Shown: in pieces, positions 33,175-42,790 of the stretch | How the letters are laid out: every line of letters begins with the position of its first letter | How positions within the stretch are numbered: the first letter of the stretch is position 1 | Notes under the pieces: generated by a model | The model's database searches: none | What the model was told of the DNA's origin: nothing | The model's input: only the letters and a program-made list of their open reading frames with translations | From: an uncultured Pelagibacteraceae bacterium | Lineage (GTDB): Bacteria; Pseudomonadota; Alphaproteobacteria; Pelagibacterales; Pelagibacteraceae | Direction: 5' to 3' | NCBI GenBank assembly: GCA_902588965.1 | Contig: CACIRD010000003.1 | Coordinates: forward strand, 124,001 to 188,000 | Length of the DNA stretch: 64,000 nucleotides | Made by a program: the position numbers and the translations under genes

Positions 33175-34299
33175 ATGATTAGAAAGGAGTTCTTTAAGGG
33201 TATTAGATACCCATATATTACAAACGCAACACCAAATAAGAGACATGATGGTTTAAATATAGCTAGAGGAGCCTACGCAATAGATCCAACAATTCTAAAA
33301 ACTGAGATTAATGAAAAAAATAATGCAGTTTTTAAACTAGCTTCGCTTTCCAAAATGAACGGTTTTGATTCTACTGATGCACACTCAGCTTTATTTGATG
33401 CAAATTTAACCGTAAAAATTTTAGGTTTGATTAAAAAAAGACAACCAAATACTTGGGATACTTTTTTAAAAACTGCAAATAAACTTGATACTGAAACAAT
33501 TTTTAAAAAAGAAAGTATCATTACATTAAACGAATATTTTTATGGCAAATCGCGCTTATACTTATGTGCACCTTTACATCCCAAGCACTGTATTCACCCT
33601 GTTTACCAATGGGGACAAGCAATAGATTTAAGATCTAATGTTGAACCTTTGATCAATATGTCGATCAATGAATTAAAGAATGAAATGAAAAAAACTCCTA
33701 AATTTTTAAGAACGATTAGGTCTAATAAAGCGCCTATCATATTAGATGCCATGTATGGCATGAAGGTCGAACCTTATAATGCGTTAGATCCAGAATTAAT
33801 AAAAAAAAGAGCAAAACTTGTAAGAGAAAACGAAAAGTTTTCGCAAAATATTCTAACCGCCTTAAGAGAAATTGCGGAGGAAAAAGAACAATCAAAATCT
33901 CAAGAAGATATTTATGCTGAAGAAAGTATTTATAAGAAATTTACCTCTAACAAAGATACTGCACTTTTTCCAGCATGGCACGCCGCGCCTTGGAAAGAAA
34001 AATTAAAATTATTAGATAAATTTGAAGATGAAAGGTTACGGGGGTTTGGAAAAAAAATTATTTACCAAGAAGCACCAGATGTATTACCAAAAGAAATGTA
34101 TAAAAAGATTAAAAGCCAGATAGCTAGAAGAATTTTAAGTGAAAATAAGGAAAAATTTATGACTATAAAAGAGGCTTTTTTTGAAATTGATAATTTAAGA
34201 AATAAATTTTCAGACGAGAACGATGAAGAAAAAATGAAATTTCTTGATGAATTGAATAGTTATGTGATGTCAATACAAGCAAAATACGAGAATGCGTAG
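33175..34299 (+). CDS. sbcB: Exonuclease I (SbcB-like), C-terminal fragment
   Basis: 374 residues from MIRKEFF; homology begins five codons earlier (GFDDE). It has the catalytic His/Asp of DEDDh nucleases (TDAHSALFDANLTV) and the ExoI C-terminal region with FPAWHAAPWKEKLKLLDKFEDERLRGFGKKIIY. If translated alone it would lack the DxE of motif I and should be inactive. It precedes trxA by 34 nt. Confidence 0.75.
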   Translation: MIRKEFFKGIRYPYITNATPNKRHDGLNIARGAYAIDPTILKTEINEKNNAVFKLASLSKMNGFDSTDAHSALFDANLTVKILGLIKKRQPNTWDTFLKTANKLDTETIFKKESIITLNEYFYGKSRLYLCAPLHPKHCIHPVYQWGQAIDLRSNVEPLINMSINELKNEMKKTPKFLRTIRSNKAPIILDAMYGMKVEPYNALDPELIKKRAKLVRENEKFSQNILTALREIAEEKEQSKSQEDIYAEESIYKKFTSNKDTALFPAWHAAPWKEKLKLLDKFEDERLRGFGKKIIYQEAPDVLPKEMYKKIKSQIARRILSENKEKFMTIKEAFFEIDNLRNKFSDENDEEKMKFLDELNSYVMSIQAKYENA

Positions 34300-34333
34300 T
34301 TGACATTATTTTAAAATTAATTAAATAGAATTT

Positions 34334-34651
34334 ATGCTTATAAATTTTAAAGATGAAGATTTTGATAGTAAAATAAAGAATGAAGATGTAGCTGTAATTC
34401 AATTTTCTGCTGATTTTTGTGGTCCTTGTAAAGTTTTAAGGCCGATTATGGATAAATTGTCAGATGAGTACAAAGAAAAATGTAAAATGTTTTATGCAGA
34501 TATCGAAAACGATGGAATTAATACGGGAAGTGCTGCACAAATAAAAGGTGTACCCACGGTTATTATTTATAAGAAAGGTGTGGAAGTAGATAGGCAAGTT
34601 GGTGGAGTTCCAGAAAGTCACATGAGAGAATTTTTAGAAAAAAATATCTAA
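34334..34651 (+). CDS. trxA: Thioredoxin
   Basis: 105 residues of the thioredoxin fold with redox motif FCGPCK and cis-Pro loop KGVPTVIIY. The usual Trp before CGPC is Phe here. It reduces protein disulfides in the cytoplasm. It marks return to core sequence after the island and is convergent with folC (4-nt overlap). Confidence 0.93.
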   Translation: MLINFKDEDFDSKIKNEDVAVIQFSADFCGPCKVLRPIMDKLSDEYKEKCKMFYADIENDGINTGSAAQIKGVPTVIIYKKGVEVDRQVGGVPESHMREFLEKNI

Positions 34652-35916
34652 TTAAAATTTAAAACTTCCCCCATAAGATACAGTGACCCACAAATTAAAA
34701 CAACATCACTATCATGCAATTTAATTGATTTGATTGCATTTTCAATTGATGATTCATATTTTATGTTTGGGTAGTTAGAAAATTTTTTTTTAAGATCTTT
34801 TCCTTTTATTGAATTTGGTTGATTTGGAATATCAATAGTTGTTAAAGAAGAGATATTTTTAAAATGGCTCATAAAGTTTAAGTGATCTTTATTCGCCATC
34901 ATTCCAATCACTATATGCACTTTACAGTTTAGATTCTCAAAAAAATTATTCAAAACTCTAGCACCATCAGGATTATGTGATCCATCACAAAAAATCTTAT
35001 TATTTTTACACAGATTTTTCAGTCGGCCACTTTTAATTTCCTGTAGTCTTGCAATACTCTTAATTTTCGTAATACCTGATTTTATATGTTGATCTTTAAT
35101 ATTTAATTTTTCTAATACTCTTAAAGTCGATATAGCTGTTGACGCATTTTCTAACTGAAATTCACCTAAAGTATTTGGCATCGGTAATTTTAAATCTCCA
35201 TATTGATCTTGGTAATAAAAAAAACCATTTTCATTTGATAAATAGTTGTAATCCTCATTAAAAAAAATTTTTTTAGCTGAGTTTTTTGAAATATTTTTTT
35301 TAATACATTCTGTAATTTTTTTTGAACTTTGTCTTGCAACTATAATATTTGAGCTTAATAAATTAGAAGTTTTTTCAAAAATTATTTTTTCAATTGTTTG
35401 CTCATTTTTCGGTAACCATTCTTTATGATCGATACTACATGCTGTAACTATATTAGCTAAATTTTTTTTTAGTATATTTACAGCATCAAACCGAGCAAAT
35501 AATCCAAATTCACAAATCGTCAAATTTTTATTATATTTTTTGCAACCATAAAAAAAAGCAGCTGTTAAAAATTCAAAAAATGTTATTTGTTCTCCATTAT
35601 TAATTTCCTCAACTTCTTGTAGTAAATTTGCAAGTTGATCATCTTCAATTTCTTTATCGTTATATACAAATCTTTCATTAATTTTTTTAATATGAGGACT
35701 AGTATAAATATTACATTTATAATTAGCCTCATTAAGAATTGCTCTTAAAACTGCAATTGTGCTAAACTTTCCATTAGTTCCACAAACTTGAATACAATCT
35801 AAATCATCTTGTGGATCTCCAAGTTTTTTTGCTAGTTTTCTTACCCTATCAAGACTAAGGTCAATTTCCTTAGGATGCAGCTTTTGTAACCGTGCTAATA
35901 CTTTTTGAAGTTTCAT
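34648..35916 (-). CDS. folC: Folylpolyglutamate/dihydrofolate synthase
   Basis: 422 residues of the Mur-ligase-like fold: VCGTNGKFSTIAVLRA (P-loop), a SIDHKEWLP block and CDGSHNPDGARVL. It adds dihydropteroate-glutamate and polyglutamate to folates. Its 5' end overlaps accD by 47 nt in another frame; MKLQKVLARLQKLHP is the family-like start. Confidence 0.93.
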   Translation of the reverse strand: MKLQKVLARLQKLHPKEIDLSLDRVRKLAKKLGDPQDDLDCIQVCGTNGKFSTIAVLRAILNEANYKCNIYTSPHIKKINERFVYNDKEIEDDQLANLLQEVEEINNGEQITFFEFLTAAFFYGCKKYNKNLTICEFGLFARFDAVNILKKNLANIVTACSIDHKEWLPKNEQTIEKIIFEKTSNLLSSNIIVARQSSKKITECIKKNISKNSAKKIFFNEDYNYLSNENGFFYYQDQYGDLKLPMPNTLGEFQLENASTAISTLRVLEKLNIKDQHIKSGITKIKSIARLQEIKSGRLKNLCKNNKIFCDGSHNPDGARVLNNFFENLNCKVHIVIGMMANKDHLNFMSHFKNISSLTTIDIPNQPNSIKGKDLKKKFSNYPNIKYESSIENAIKSIKLHDSDVVLICGSLYLMGEVLNFN

Positions 35917-36799
35917 CTGATAAGGAATTTATATCAGAATTTTTTTTTAACAATATTGATAAAAGAGTACCAATTTTTTTGTTAAGGTCTTTTCTTTCTA
36001 CAATTAAATCAACAAATCCACATTTTTGAAGATATTCACTTTTTTGAAAATTATCTGGAAGTTCCTCCTTTACTGTTGCTTGAATCACTCTTTTTCCCGC
36101 GAAAGCAATTAATGCCCCTGGTTCAGCTAAAGACAAATCACCAAGCATAGAAAATGAAGCTGTAATTCCACCAGCGGTAGGGTCTGTAAAACAAATTATA
36201 TAAGGTAAATTATTTTTTTTTAGTTCATTGACTGCTAAGGTAGTTCTTGTCATTTGAGCCAAAGCAATTGGAGACTCAAACATTCTTTGTCCTCCTCCAC
36301 ATGGAAAAAAAATAAATGGTGTTTTATTATCAATCGAATGCTGAATACCATAAATTATTGCCTCGCCCTCAGATGCTCCTACTGAGCCTCCGATAAAACT
36401 GAAATCAATAGCACCAACAGTAACATCAATGTCATTTATTTTACCTTTAGCAATTAAGACAGCAGTATCTTGTCCTGTTTTTTTTCTAGCATCTTTTAAT
36501 CTATCTATATAACTTTTTGAGTCCTTCCACTCTAATGGATCATCAATTGGTAGAGGTGTTTTTAAAATTTCGTAATTATTTTTTCCAAAAAAAATGTCGA
36601 ATCTAGTTCTACAATTAATTCTATGATTTTTTCCACATAAACCGCATACCCATAAATTATTCTCTAAATCTTTTTTTAAAACTGGTCCTTTACAGCAAGA
36701 TGTCCAATCGCTATTTTCAATTTCTTTTTTCGTTGGCCTATTTTTGAAAAGCCTTTTGATTTTATCTCCTAAATTAAGAGTTTTTCTTATCCAGTTCAT
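35870..36799 (-). CDS. accD: Acetyl-CoA carboxylase carboxyltransferase beta subunit
   Basis: 309 residues with an N-terminal four-Cys zinc ribbon (SCCKGPVL...CGLCGKNHR) and the carboxyltransferase core GGSVGASEGEAIIYG and GGGQRMFE. It transfers carboxyl from biotin to acetyl-CoA with AccA. The partner accA is 22 kb away in this window. Confidence 0.95.
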   Translation of the reverse strand: MNWIRKTLNLGDKIKRLFKNRPTKKEIENSDWTSCCKGPVLKKDLENNLWVCGLCGKNHRINCRTRFDIFFGKNNYEILKTPLPIDDPLEWKDSKSYIDRLKDARKKTGQDTAVLIAKGKINDIDVTVGAIDFSFIGGSVGASEGEAIIYGIQHSIDNKTPFIFFPCGGGQRMFESPIALAQMTRTTLAVNELKKNNLPYIICFTDPTAGGITASFSMLGDLSLAEPGALIAFAGKRVIQATVKEELPDNFQKSEYLQKCGFVDLIVERKDLNKKIGTLLSILLKKNSDINSLSDETSKSISTVTKAAS

Positions 36800-37596
36800 A
36801 TAATTTTAGCTTGTAAATTTTTTACCATATTACGTACATTTTTGACAGGATTTTGTTTTTTTTTAATACTTCTTGTGATTTCTTTACAAATTTGACTTCC
36901 AATTACTAAACCATCAGCTTTTTTAAAAGATGCAATAGTTTTATTTGTAATACCAAACCCAATAACCATATTTTTATTTTTATTTATTTTTTTAATTTTT
37001 TTGTAGTTTTGCAAAATTTTTTTTGGAGAAATTTTTAATTTTCCCCCTGTTGTTGACAACATACTAATATAATAAACCATATCATGTGAAGTTTTCATAA
37101 TTTTTTTAATTCTTTCTTTTGATGTTGTTGGAGATAACAATTGGACAAAAGTAACTGAATTTTTTTTACATAAATTTGCAAATTCTTTATTGTCTGGGTA
37201 GGGAAGGTCTACTATTATTAGCCCATTTACACCAGCGTTTTTACATTTTTTTACAAATTTTCTTTCACCATATCTGTATACCATTTGATAATATCCCATA
37301 AGTATACATGGTTTCGAATTTTTACTTTTCTTATAATCTTTAACTATTTGAAAAATATCTTTTAGTTTAATACCATTTTTTAAAGCTCTATATGAACTAT
37401 TTTGAATTTGAGGTCCATCTGCAGTAGGAGCGTTATGTGGAAAACCAATTTCTAAAATATCGACATAATCAGATATGGATTTTAAAATTTTCAATGATTT
37501 TTCTTTTGTATTATCTCCTGCTACCGTATAAGTCAAAAGGGCAGGCCTTTTTTCTTTTTTACATTTTTCAAAAGCCAAACTAATTTGAGATTTCAT
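36796..37596 (-). CDS. trpA: Tryptophan synthase alpha subunit
   Basis: 266 residues, a TIM barrel with LTYTVAGD, the catalytic Glu in LEIGFPHNAPTADGP, VNGLIIVDLPYPD and the phosphate loop VIGFGITN. It cleaves indole-3-glycerol phosphate. It overlaps trpB and accD by 4 nt each. Confidence 0.96.
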   Translation of the reverse strand: MKSQISLAFEKCKKEKRPALLTYTVAGDNTKEKSLKILKSISDYVDILEIGFPHNAPTADGPQIQNSSYRALKNGIKLKDIFQIVKDYKKSKNSKPCILMGYYQMVYRYGERKFVKKCKNAGVNGLIIVDLPYPDNKEFANLCKKNSVTFVQLLSPTTSKERIKKIMKTSHDMVYYISMLSTTGGKLKISPKKILQNYKKIKKINKNKNMVIGFGITNKTIASFKKADGLVIGSQICKEITRSIKKKQNPVKNVRNMVKNLQAKII

Positions 37597-38828
37597 CTTG
37601 AATAACTACCTAAGTGTTTTTTAATAATATCTCTATCTTTTAAACTGTCTCCGCAACTATTAACTATCAATGTTGTGGAACTATTAAATTTTGGTGCGAT
37701 CTTAATTGCTTCTGCAAATGCATGTGCAGGTTCCAAGCTTGGAGAAATTTCTTCAAGTTTTGTAACTAATTCAAAAGCCTTTAGTGCCTCCTCGTCTGTT
37801 GCATAAGTATATCTTGCTCTGCCTGAATCTTTTAAAAAACAATGTATAGGACTTACAGACGGGTAATCGAGGCCACTACTTATGGACTCAGTTTCATTAA
37901 TTTGACCATCAGAATTTTGCACACAATAAGCGGCTGCTCCATGAAGTACCCCTATTTTAGAATTTTTACTCAAAGGTGCAGCGTGTAGTTTGCTTTTTGA
38001 TCTACCACCTGCTTCAACTCCGATTAATTCAACATCTTTTTTTTTGTAATCAATAAATTCACTCCAAAAACCGTAAGCACTTGAGCCTCCACCAACACAA
38101 TTAATCAACTTTAATCTCTTAGGTACATCACCGAACTCATCTTTCAGTTGAATTTTAAGCTCTCTAGAAATTTGTGTTGTGCTCCATCCGCAAATTTTAA
38201 CAAACACATTAGGTCCTACCAAACTTCCAATTCCCATATGAACCTTGTCACAATTTGATACCCAATATCTTATACATTCACTTACAGCATCCACTAGAGT
38301 TTTGCTTCCAGTATCAACAGGAACAATTTCAGCTCCATTTTTTTTCATCGCGTCACAATTAGGTTTTTGTCTTTTAATATCCTTAGTTCCCATAAAAATT
38401 TTACATCCCAAGCCAAATTTTTTTGCAACCATTGAAAACATTTTTCCGTTATATCCAGCACCGGTGTCAGTACAAATATATTTTTTATTTGCACGCTTAC
38501 ATAGCATCGCATGCGTAATTGCATTGTAGATTTTGTGAGCTCCACCATTAGCATCAGAAACCATTTTGGCATAAATTTGAGCTCCACCCAAATGATCTGT
38601 GAGATTTCTTAGCTTTATAAGCCTTGTCGGTTTCCCTACATAGTCTTCATATAAAAAGTCCCTTTCTTTAAGGAATTTTTTATCATATCTATATTTTTCA
38701 AATAATTTATTTAAATCGTCTATAGGTTTTTTTAGCGTTTCAGCAACGTAGTTACCTCCAAATTTTCCACCATAAAATCCATTTTTATCGTGCTGATCAA
38801 TTAAAGGAATATTTCTTTTTATTTTCAT
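37593..38828 (-). CDS. trpB: Tryptophan synthase beta subunit
   Basis: 411 residues. PLP-binding Lys is in NGGAHKIYNA (HK pair) and the phosphate loop is CVGGGSSAYGFW. It condenses indole with serine. In many TrpB the first is LNHTGAHKIN; the variant here (DANGGAHKIYNA) is unusual but keeps the Lys. It overlaps trpF by 32 nt. Confidence 0.94.
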   Translation of the reverse strand: MKIKRNIPLIDQHDKNGFYGGKFGGNYVAETLKKPIDDLNKLFEKYRYDKKFLKERDFLYEDYVGKPTRLIKLRNLTDHLGGAQIYAKMVSDANGGAHKIYNAITHAMLCKRANKKYICTDTGAGYNGKMFSMVAKKFGLGCKIFMGTKDIKRQKPNCDAMKKNGAEIVPVDTGSKTLVDAVSECIRYWVSNCDKVHMGIGSLVGPNVFVKICGWSTTQISRELKIQLKDEFGDVPKRLKLINCVGGGSSAYGFWSEFIDYKKKDVELIGVEAGGRSKSKLHAAPLSKNSKIGVLHGAAAYCVQNSDGQINETESISSGLDYPSVSPIHCFLKDSGRARYTYATDEEALKAFELVTKLEEISPSLEPAHAFAEAIKIAPKFNSSTTLIVNSCGDSLKDRDIIKKHLGSYSR

Positions 38829-39429
38829 AATTAATTATTCTTATTTTTTTTAAAAAAATTTTAATTTTATTTATATCTTTTACTTTATTTGTTTCTAAGG
38901 ATCCAGAAACATCAACAATATCTGCAAATTTTGAAATATTTTCAAGTCTATCAATATTAATATTTCCAGCAATCATTTTAATTATAGGAATATTTTTTAT
39001 CCATCTAAAATTCCAAGATAATGATTTTTCATAACCAGAGCTATCGAAAAGTATAATATCAGCCACCTTAGTAAATAATTTAAATTTATCTATATCTTTT
39101 TTTGTTTTAACTGTGATGACATAAATAATTTTTTTTTTATATTTTTTTCTTATTTTTTTTAGTTCTTCTTTTGAAAAAGATCCATATATTTGAAAATAAT
39201 CTATATTAAGTTTAGAAAACTTTTTAAATTCTTTTTCTGTCGGGTTTACCAAAACCCCAACAAATTTTGTTTTTTTTTTTTTAATCTTAGTTAATTTATT
39301 TGCAATTTTATAATTTATAAATCTATGACTCTTTTGAAAATTTAATATAAATCCACAGAAGTCAGCCTCATAATCTATACAAGTTTTTACTTGCTGTGAT
39401 TTTGTAAGACCACAGATTTTTACCTTCAT
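38797..39429 (-). CDS. trpF: Phosphoribosylanthranilate isomerase
   Basis: 210 residues, a TIM barrel starting MKVKICGLTKSQQV (catalytic Cys in KICG) and ending with DIVDVSGSLETN (catalytic Asp and the phosphate loop). It is upstream of trpB-trpA in the same operon. Confidence 0.93.
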   Translation of the reverse strand: MKVKICGLTKSQQVKTCIDYEADFCGFILNFQKSHRFINYKIANKLTKIKKKKTKFVGVLVNPTEKEFKKFSKLNIDYFQIYGSFSKEELKKIRKKYKKKIIYVITVKTKKDIDKFKLFTKVADIILFDSSGYEKSLSWNFRWIKNIPIIKMIAGNINIDRLENISKFADIVDVSGSLETNKVKDINKIKIFLKKIRIINYENKKKYSFN

Positions 39430-39434
39430 AAATT

Positions 39435-40109
39435 TTATTTAAGTGAGTTAATAAGTTTTTGTATATTTTTTTTAATATTCCCTTTTGTGATGGGTCTTCC
39501 AATCACAAGCCAATCACTACCATTTCTGAAAGCCTCTTTTGGGGATGAAACTCTTTTTTGATCATTCTTACCAAAGTCGAACCTTATGCCTGGTGTAATT
39601 ATTTCTTTTTTAAAAATTTTTCTAATCAATTTAACTTCAAGAGGACTACATACTAAGGCATCAAGATCTGCTTTATTTGCTAGTCTTGCCTGATGTTTCA
39701 CAAGTTCACTCAGTTTTTTATCATAGCCTATAAGTTTAATATTTTTTTCGTCTAGAGAAGTTAAAGTTGTAACACCAACTAATCTAATTTTGCCTGCTAC
39801 TTTTTTTGAAATCTTTAAAGCTTCAAGTCCTGATGATATATGAATTGTAAGATAATTGATTTTTAAATCTTTGACTGCCTTTATAGTTGACGCACATGTA
39901 TTTGGAATGTCATTCAATTTTAAATCAACAAAAGTAATTTTTTTTTTTGTTTTTGCGATAAAAGATCTTCCATTTTTAGAATTTAAAAATTCCAAACCAA
40001 ATTTATATCCAATCTTTAGTTTATTTGTTTTAGAATTATTAATGATATTTTTAACTTTTTGAATTTTGGTTGTATCACAAGCGATAAATATTTTTTTTGT
40101 TTTATTCAT
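39435..40109 (-). CDS. pyrF: Orotidine 5'-phosphate decarboxylase
   Basis: 224 residues from MNKTKKIFIACDTTK; the track ORF start is 46 codons too early and lies in ihfB. The catalytic DxKxxD motif is FVDLKLNDIPNT, and TPGIRF is the phosphate loop. It makes UMP. It overlaps ihfB by 8 nt. Confidence 0.94.
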   Translation of the reverse strand: MNKTKKIFIACDTTKIQKVKNIINNSKTNKLKIGYKFGLEFLNSKNGRSFIAKTKKKITFVDLKLNDIPNTCASTIKAVKDLKINYLTIHISSGLEALKISKKVAGKIRLVGVTTLTSLDEKNIKLIGYDKKLSELVKHQARLANKADLDALVCSPLEVKLIRKIFKKEIITPGIRFDFGKNDQKRVSSPKEAFRNGSDWLVIGRPITKGNIKKNIQKLINSLK

Positions 40110-40395
40110 CTTTTTTATTAATTTTTTTAAATAATTCTTTTGCCATTTTAAAGTGTATAGTTTTTTTTTCGGGAGTATTAACTTTCTCACCAGTCCTCGG
40201 ATTTCTTGATATTCTTGGCTTTTGCGTGTGCGTAGACCAAATGCCAAAACCCCTTAACTCAACTCTTTCACCTCTTTTAAGAGAATTCTTAATCTCATCT
40301 AAAATAATATTAAAAAATTTTTCGAGATCTTTTTTATAAAAGTTAGGATAGTTTTCAAAGATTTTTTTAAGAAGCTTTGATTTTGCTATGGACAA
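40102..40395 (-). CDS. ihfB: Integration host factor beta subunit
   Basis: 97 residues of the HU/IHF family, with the DNA-bending arm GFGIWSTHTQKPRISRNPRTGEKV containing the RNPxTG signature. It lies directly downstream of rpsA as in most alphaproteobacteria, supporting the beta-subunit call. Confidence 0.93.
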   Translation of the reverse strand: MSIAKSKLLKKIFENYPNFYKKDLEKFFNIILDEIKNSLKRGERVELRGFGIWSTHTQKPRISRNPRTGEKVNTPEKKTIHFKMAKELFKKINKKDE

Positions 40396-40401
40396 TTTTT
40401 T

Positions 40402-42135
40402 TTAATCTTCCTTTTTATTTTTACTTTTAGTTAGTTTATCTGAAAGTGATGAAAATGGAAGATTTTTACCAGATAAAGGTGAGCTAAATTTGTTTACAGC
40501 TTCCTTGTTTTGAAGTTCTTCTAATAATTTAATACTTAAAGTGACTTTTCTTTTTGCCGAATTTAATTCAGAAATAGCAGCATCAATTCTTTCACCGCCA
40601 ACAAATCTTGATGGCCTTGCATCTGCTGCGTTAATTGCAATTTGCGATTTTTTAATTTGTAGTTCAATTTTGCTACCTTCTGGCTGGACTATCAAACCTT
40701 TATTATCAGAAGAAATTACTTTAACGGTAATTGTATCATTAACTTTCTTATCCTTGAACCAGTCAAATGGATCAGCTTGATTTTGCTTTATTCCCACTCT
40801 GACTTTTTGCTGATCAGTCTTTATTTCCAAAATTTTAACTTTTAATTTATCTCCTTTTTTATATTTTTTTAATTCTTCATCTGGATTTTTTTCATATGTT
40901 AAATCATTCGCATGCAAAAAGCCGTCAATGTCATAATTATCAATTCTTACATATATTGCATAATCGTTTATACTATTGACTACACCCTCAACTACACTTC
41001 CAACTGGATTTTCTTTTTCAAGTTTAGAGTAAGGATTTTCAGTTGTTAATCTATGAGAAATTGAAACTCTTCTTTTTTCTTTATCAATTTCTGTAATTAC
41101 ACATGATATTTCATCACCGATCTTGAACATTTTTTTTGCAGATGGATTTTTTTTCGTCCAACTTAGTTCACTAGAGTGAAGCAAGGTAGTTAGTCCAGGT
41201 TCTAGTTCACAGAAAGCTCCAAAATCCATCATCTTGACTACTTTAACTTTGTATTCTTTGTTTAACTCGTAGTTAGATATATGTTCGAAAGGATCCGGAG
41301 AAAGTTGTTTAATAGAACATCCAACTTGCTGTTTTTCTTTGTCTACGGTTATAACTTTTAAATCATGTTTTTCACCAATATTAAAAATTTCCTCTGGGTG
41401 ATTTACTCTAGAGTAACTAATTTCCTGCAAATGAACTAATACATCCAATTCTGAGTTTACATCAAAAAAACATCCAAAAGAACTATAGCCTTTAACAATT
41501 GCACCTTTGATTACATCTCCAACTTTATATTTTTCAATAATTTTTGCTTTATCTTCTTTTTTATTAGATGAAATAATTTGTCTTCTAGATACACATGCAT
41601 TTCCTCTTATTTTATCAAGTTTGATTAAAGCAAATTTTTGGGGTTCATTCATTAAATGGGAAATATCTTTTAAGGGCTTATCAGATATCTGTGAACCTGG
41701 GCAAAACATTAATGATCCCGTATCTATATGTTCAACTATAACTCCACCTTTACATTTGCTAGTGATTTTACCTGTTATAGGTTCATTTTTTTCATAAGCT
41801 TCAACTAGCCTATCCCATCCTTTTATTTTTAAAGCTTTAGAAGCTGAAACAACTACATCGCCGTTTTTATCTTCAATTCTTTCTAACAGAACTGATACTT
41901 TGCTACCTAATTTTATTTTATCTATTATTCCAATAGTTTTAAATTCATTAATGTCAATTACTGGCTCAGATTTTAAACCTTCGATAAATAAAAAAACAAA
42001 TTTTTCTGTTATTTTTGTAATTTTACCTTCTATTATCTTGCCTTCAGCTAAATTTTTTGTTTTTGATAATTGACTATCTAATAATTTTTGAAATTCCTTT
42101 GAGGCAGGCGTTTCTAAAGAATTATATATTTCCAT
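40402..42135 (-). CDS. rpsA: 30S ribosomal protein S1
   Basis: 577 residues with six S1 repeats; the third and fourth are clear (FGCFFDVNSELDVLVHLQEI, DFGAFCELEPGLTTLLHSSEL). S1 unfolds mRNA on the ribosome. It overlaps cmk by 14 nt and precedes ihfB, the usual cmk-rpsA-ihfB order. Confidence 0.97.
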   Translation of the reverse strand: MEIYNSLETPASKEFQKLLDSQLSKTKNLAEGKIIEGKITKITEKFVFLFIEGLKSEPVIDINEFKTIGIIDKIKLGSKVSVLLERIEDKNGDVVVSASKALKIKGWDRLVEAYEKNEPITGKITSKCKGGVIVEHIDTGSLMFCPGSQISDKPLKDISHLMNEPQKFALIKLDKIRGNACVSRRQIISSNKKEDKAKIIEKYKVGDVIKGAIVKGYSSFGCFFDVNSELDVLVHLQEISYSRVNHPEEIFNIGEKHDLKVITVDKEKQQVGCSIKQLSPDPFEHISNYELNKEYKVKVVKMMDFGAFCELEPGLTTLLHSSELSWTKKNPSAKKMFKIGDEISCVITEIDKEKRRVSISHRLTTENPYSKLEKENPVGSVVEGVVNSINDYAIYVRIDNYDIDGFLHANDLTYEKNPDEELKKYKKGDKLKVKILEIKTDQQKVRVGIKQNQADPFDWFKDKKVNDTITVKVISSDNKGLIVQPEGSKIELQIKKSQIAINAADARPSRFVGGERIDAAISELNSAKRKVTLSIKLLEELQNKEAVNKFSSPLSGKNLPFSSLSDKLTKSKNKKED

Positions 42136-42790
42136 TTTTTTTTTGTTTCGTCTCTATAATTTTTTTTATTTTAAAAAAACATGCTTTTTTAGTTAAATTT
42201 GATGTATTAATCAAGATAGAATCGCTTGTTTTTTTTAGTGGAGAAAAACGCCTATTATAGTCCCTATAGTCACGTTTTTTTATACTTTTGAACACATCAT
42301 TATAAGCAATTTTTCGTCCAAGCTTTTTTAATTCTTTAAATCTTCTTTTAGCTCTTACTTTAGTGCTGGCGGTTATAAAGAATTTAAAATCAGCATCGGG
42401 AACAATTTTATAAGTAATATCCCTACCATCTAAACAGGAGCCATTAAATTTTTTTGGAAATTTATATGCACATCTTAACTGGAAATTATGGACTATTTTC
42501 CTTATATTTTTATTTTTTGCAATTATTGATGCCTCTATTCCAATTTTGTCACTTAATAAATATTTACCTTGCAAATCTTTAATTTTTAATTTACCAATTT
42601 TTTTTCTTATAAACGTATTTTTGAATTTTTTTTCATTTTTTAATTTATAAAAAGCTAACAATCTATAGATTTTTCCAGTATCTAAATATAGAAGGTTAAA
42701 GTGTTTAGAAATTTTTTTTGCGACAGTGCCAGCTCCAGCTGCAGCAGGGGAATCGATTGCTATTTTAATTATTTTTTTTTTATTTTTCAA
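42122..42790 (-). CDS. cmk: Cytidylate kinase
   Basis: 222 residues, starting IIKIAIDSPAAAGAGTVAKKI (P-loop in which the usual Ser/Lys/Ser bases are partly changed: AGAGTVAK) and containing LDGRDITYKIVPDADFKFF and the YRDYNRRFSPLK region. It phosphorylates CMP/dCMP. It overlaps aroA by 4 nt. Confidence 0.93.
   Translation of the reverse strand: MKNKKKIIKIAIDSPAAAGAGTVAKKISKHFNLLYLDTGKIYRLLAFYKLKNEKKFKNTFIRKKIGKLKIKDLQGKYLLSDKIGIEASIIAKNKNIRKIVHNFQLRCAYKFPKKFNGSCLDGRDITYKIVPDADFKFFITASTKVRAKRRFKELKKLGRKIAYNDVFKSIKKRDYRDYNRRFSPLKKTSDSILINTSNLTKKACFFKIKKIIETKQKKNGNI

Noticed and set aside
24146-34299. Island as a prophage or integrative element
   Set aside because: No integrase, transposase, terminase or capsid gene and no tRNA-derived attachment repeat was found.
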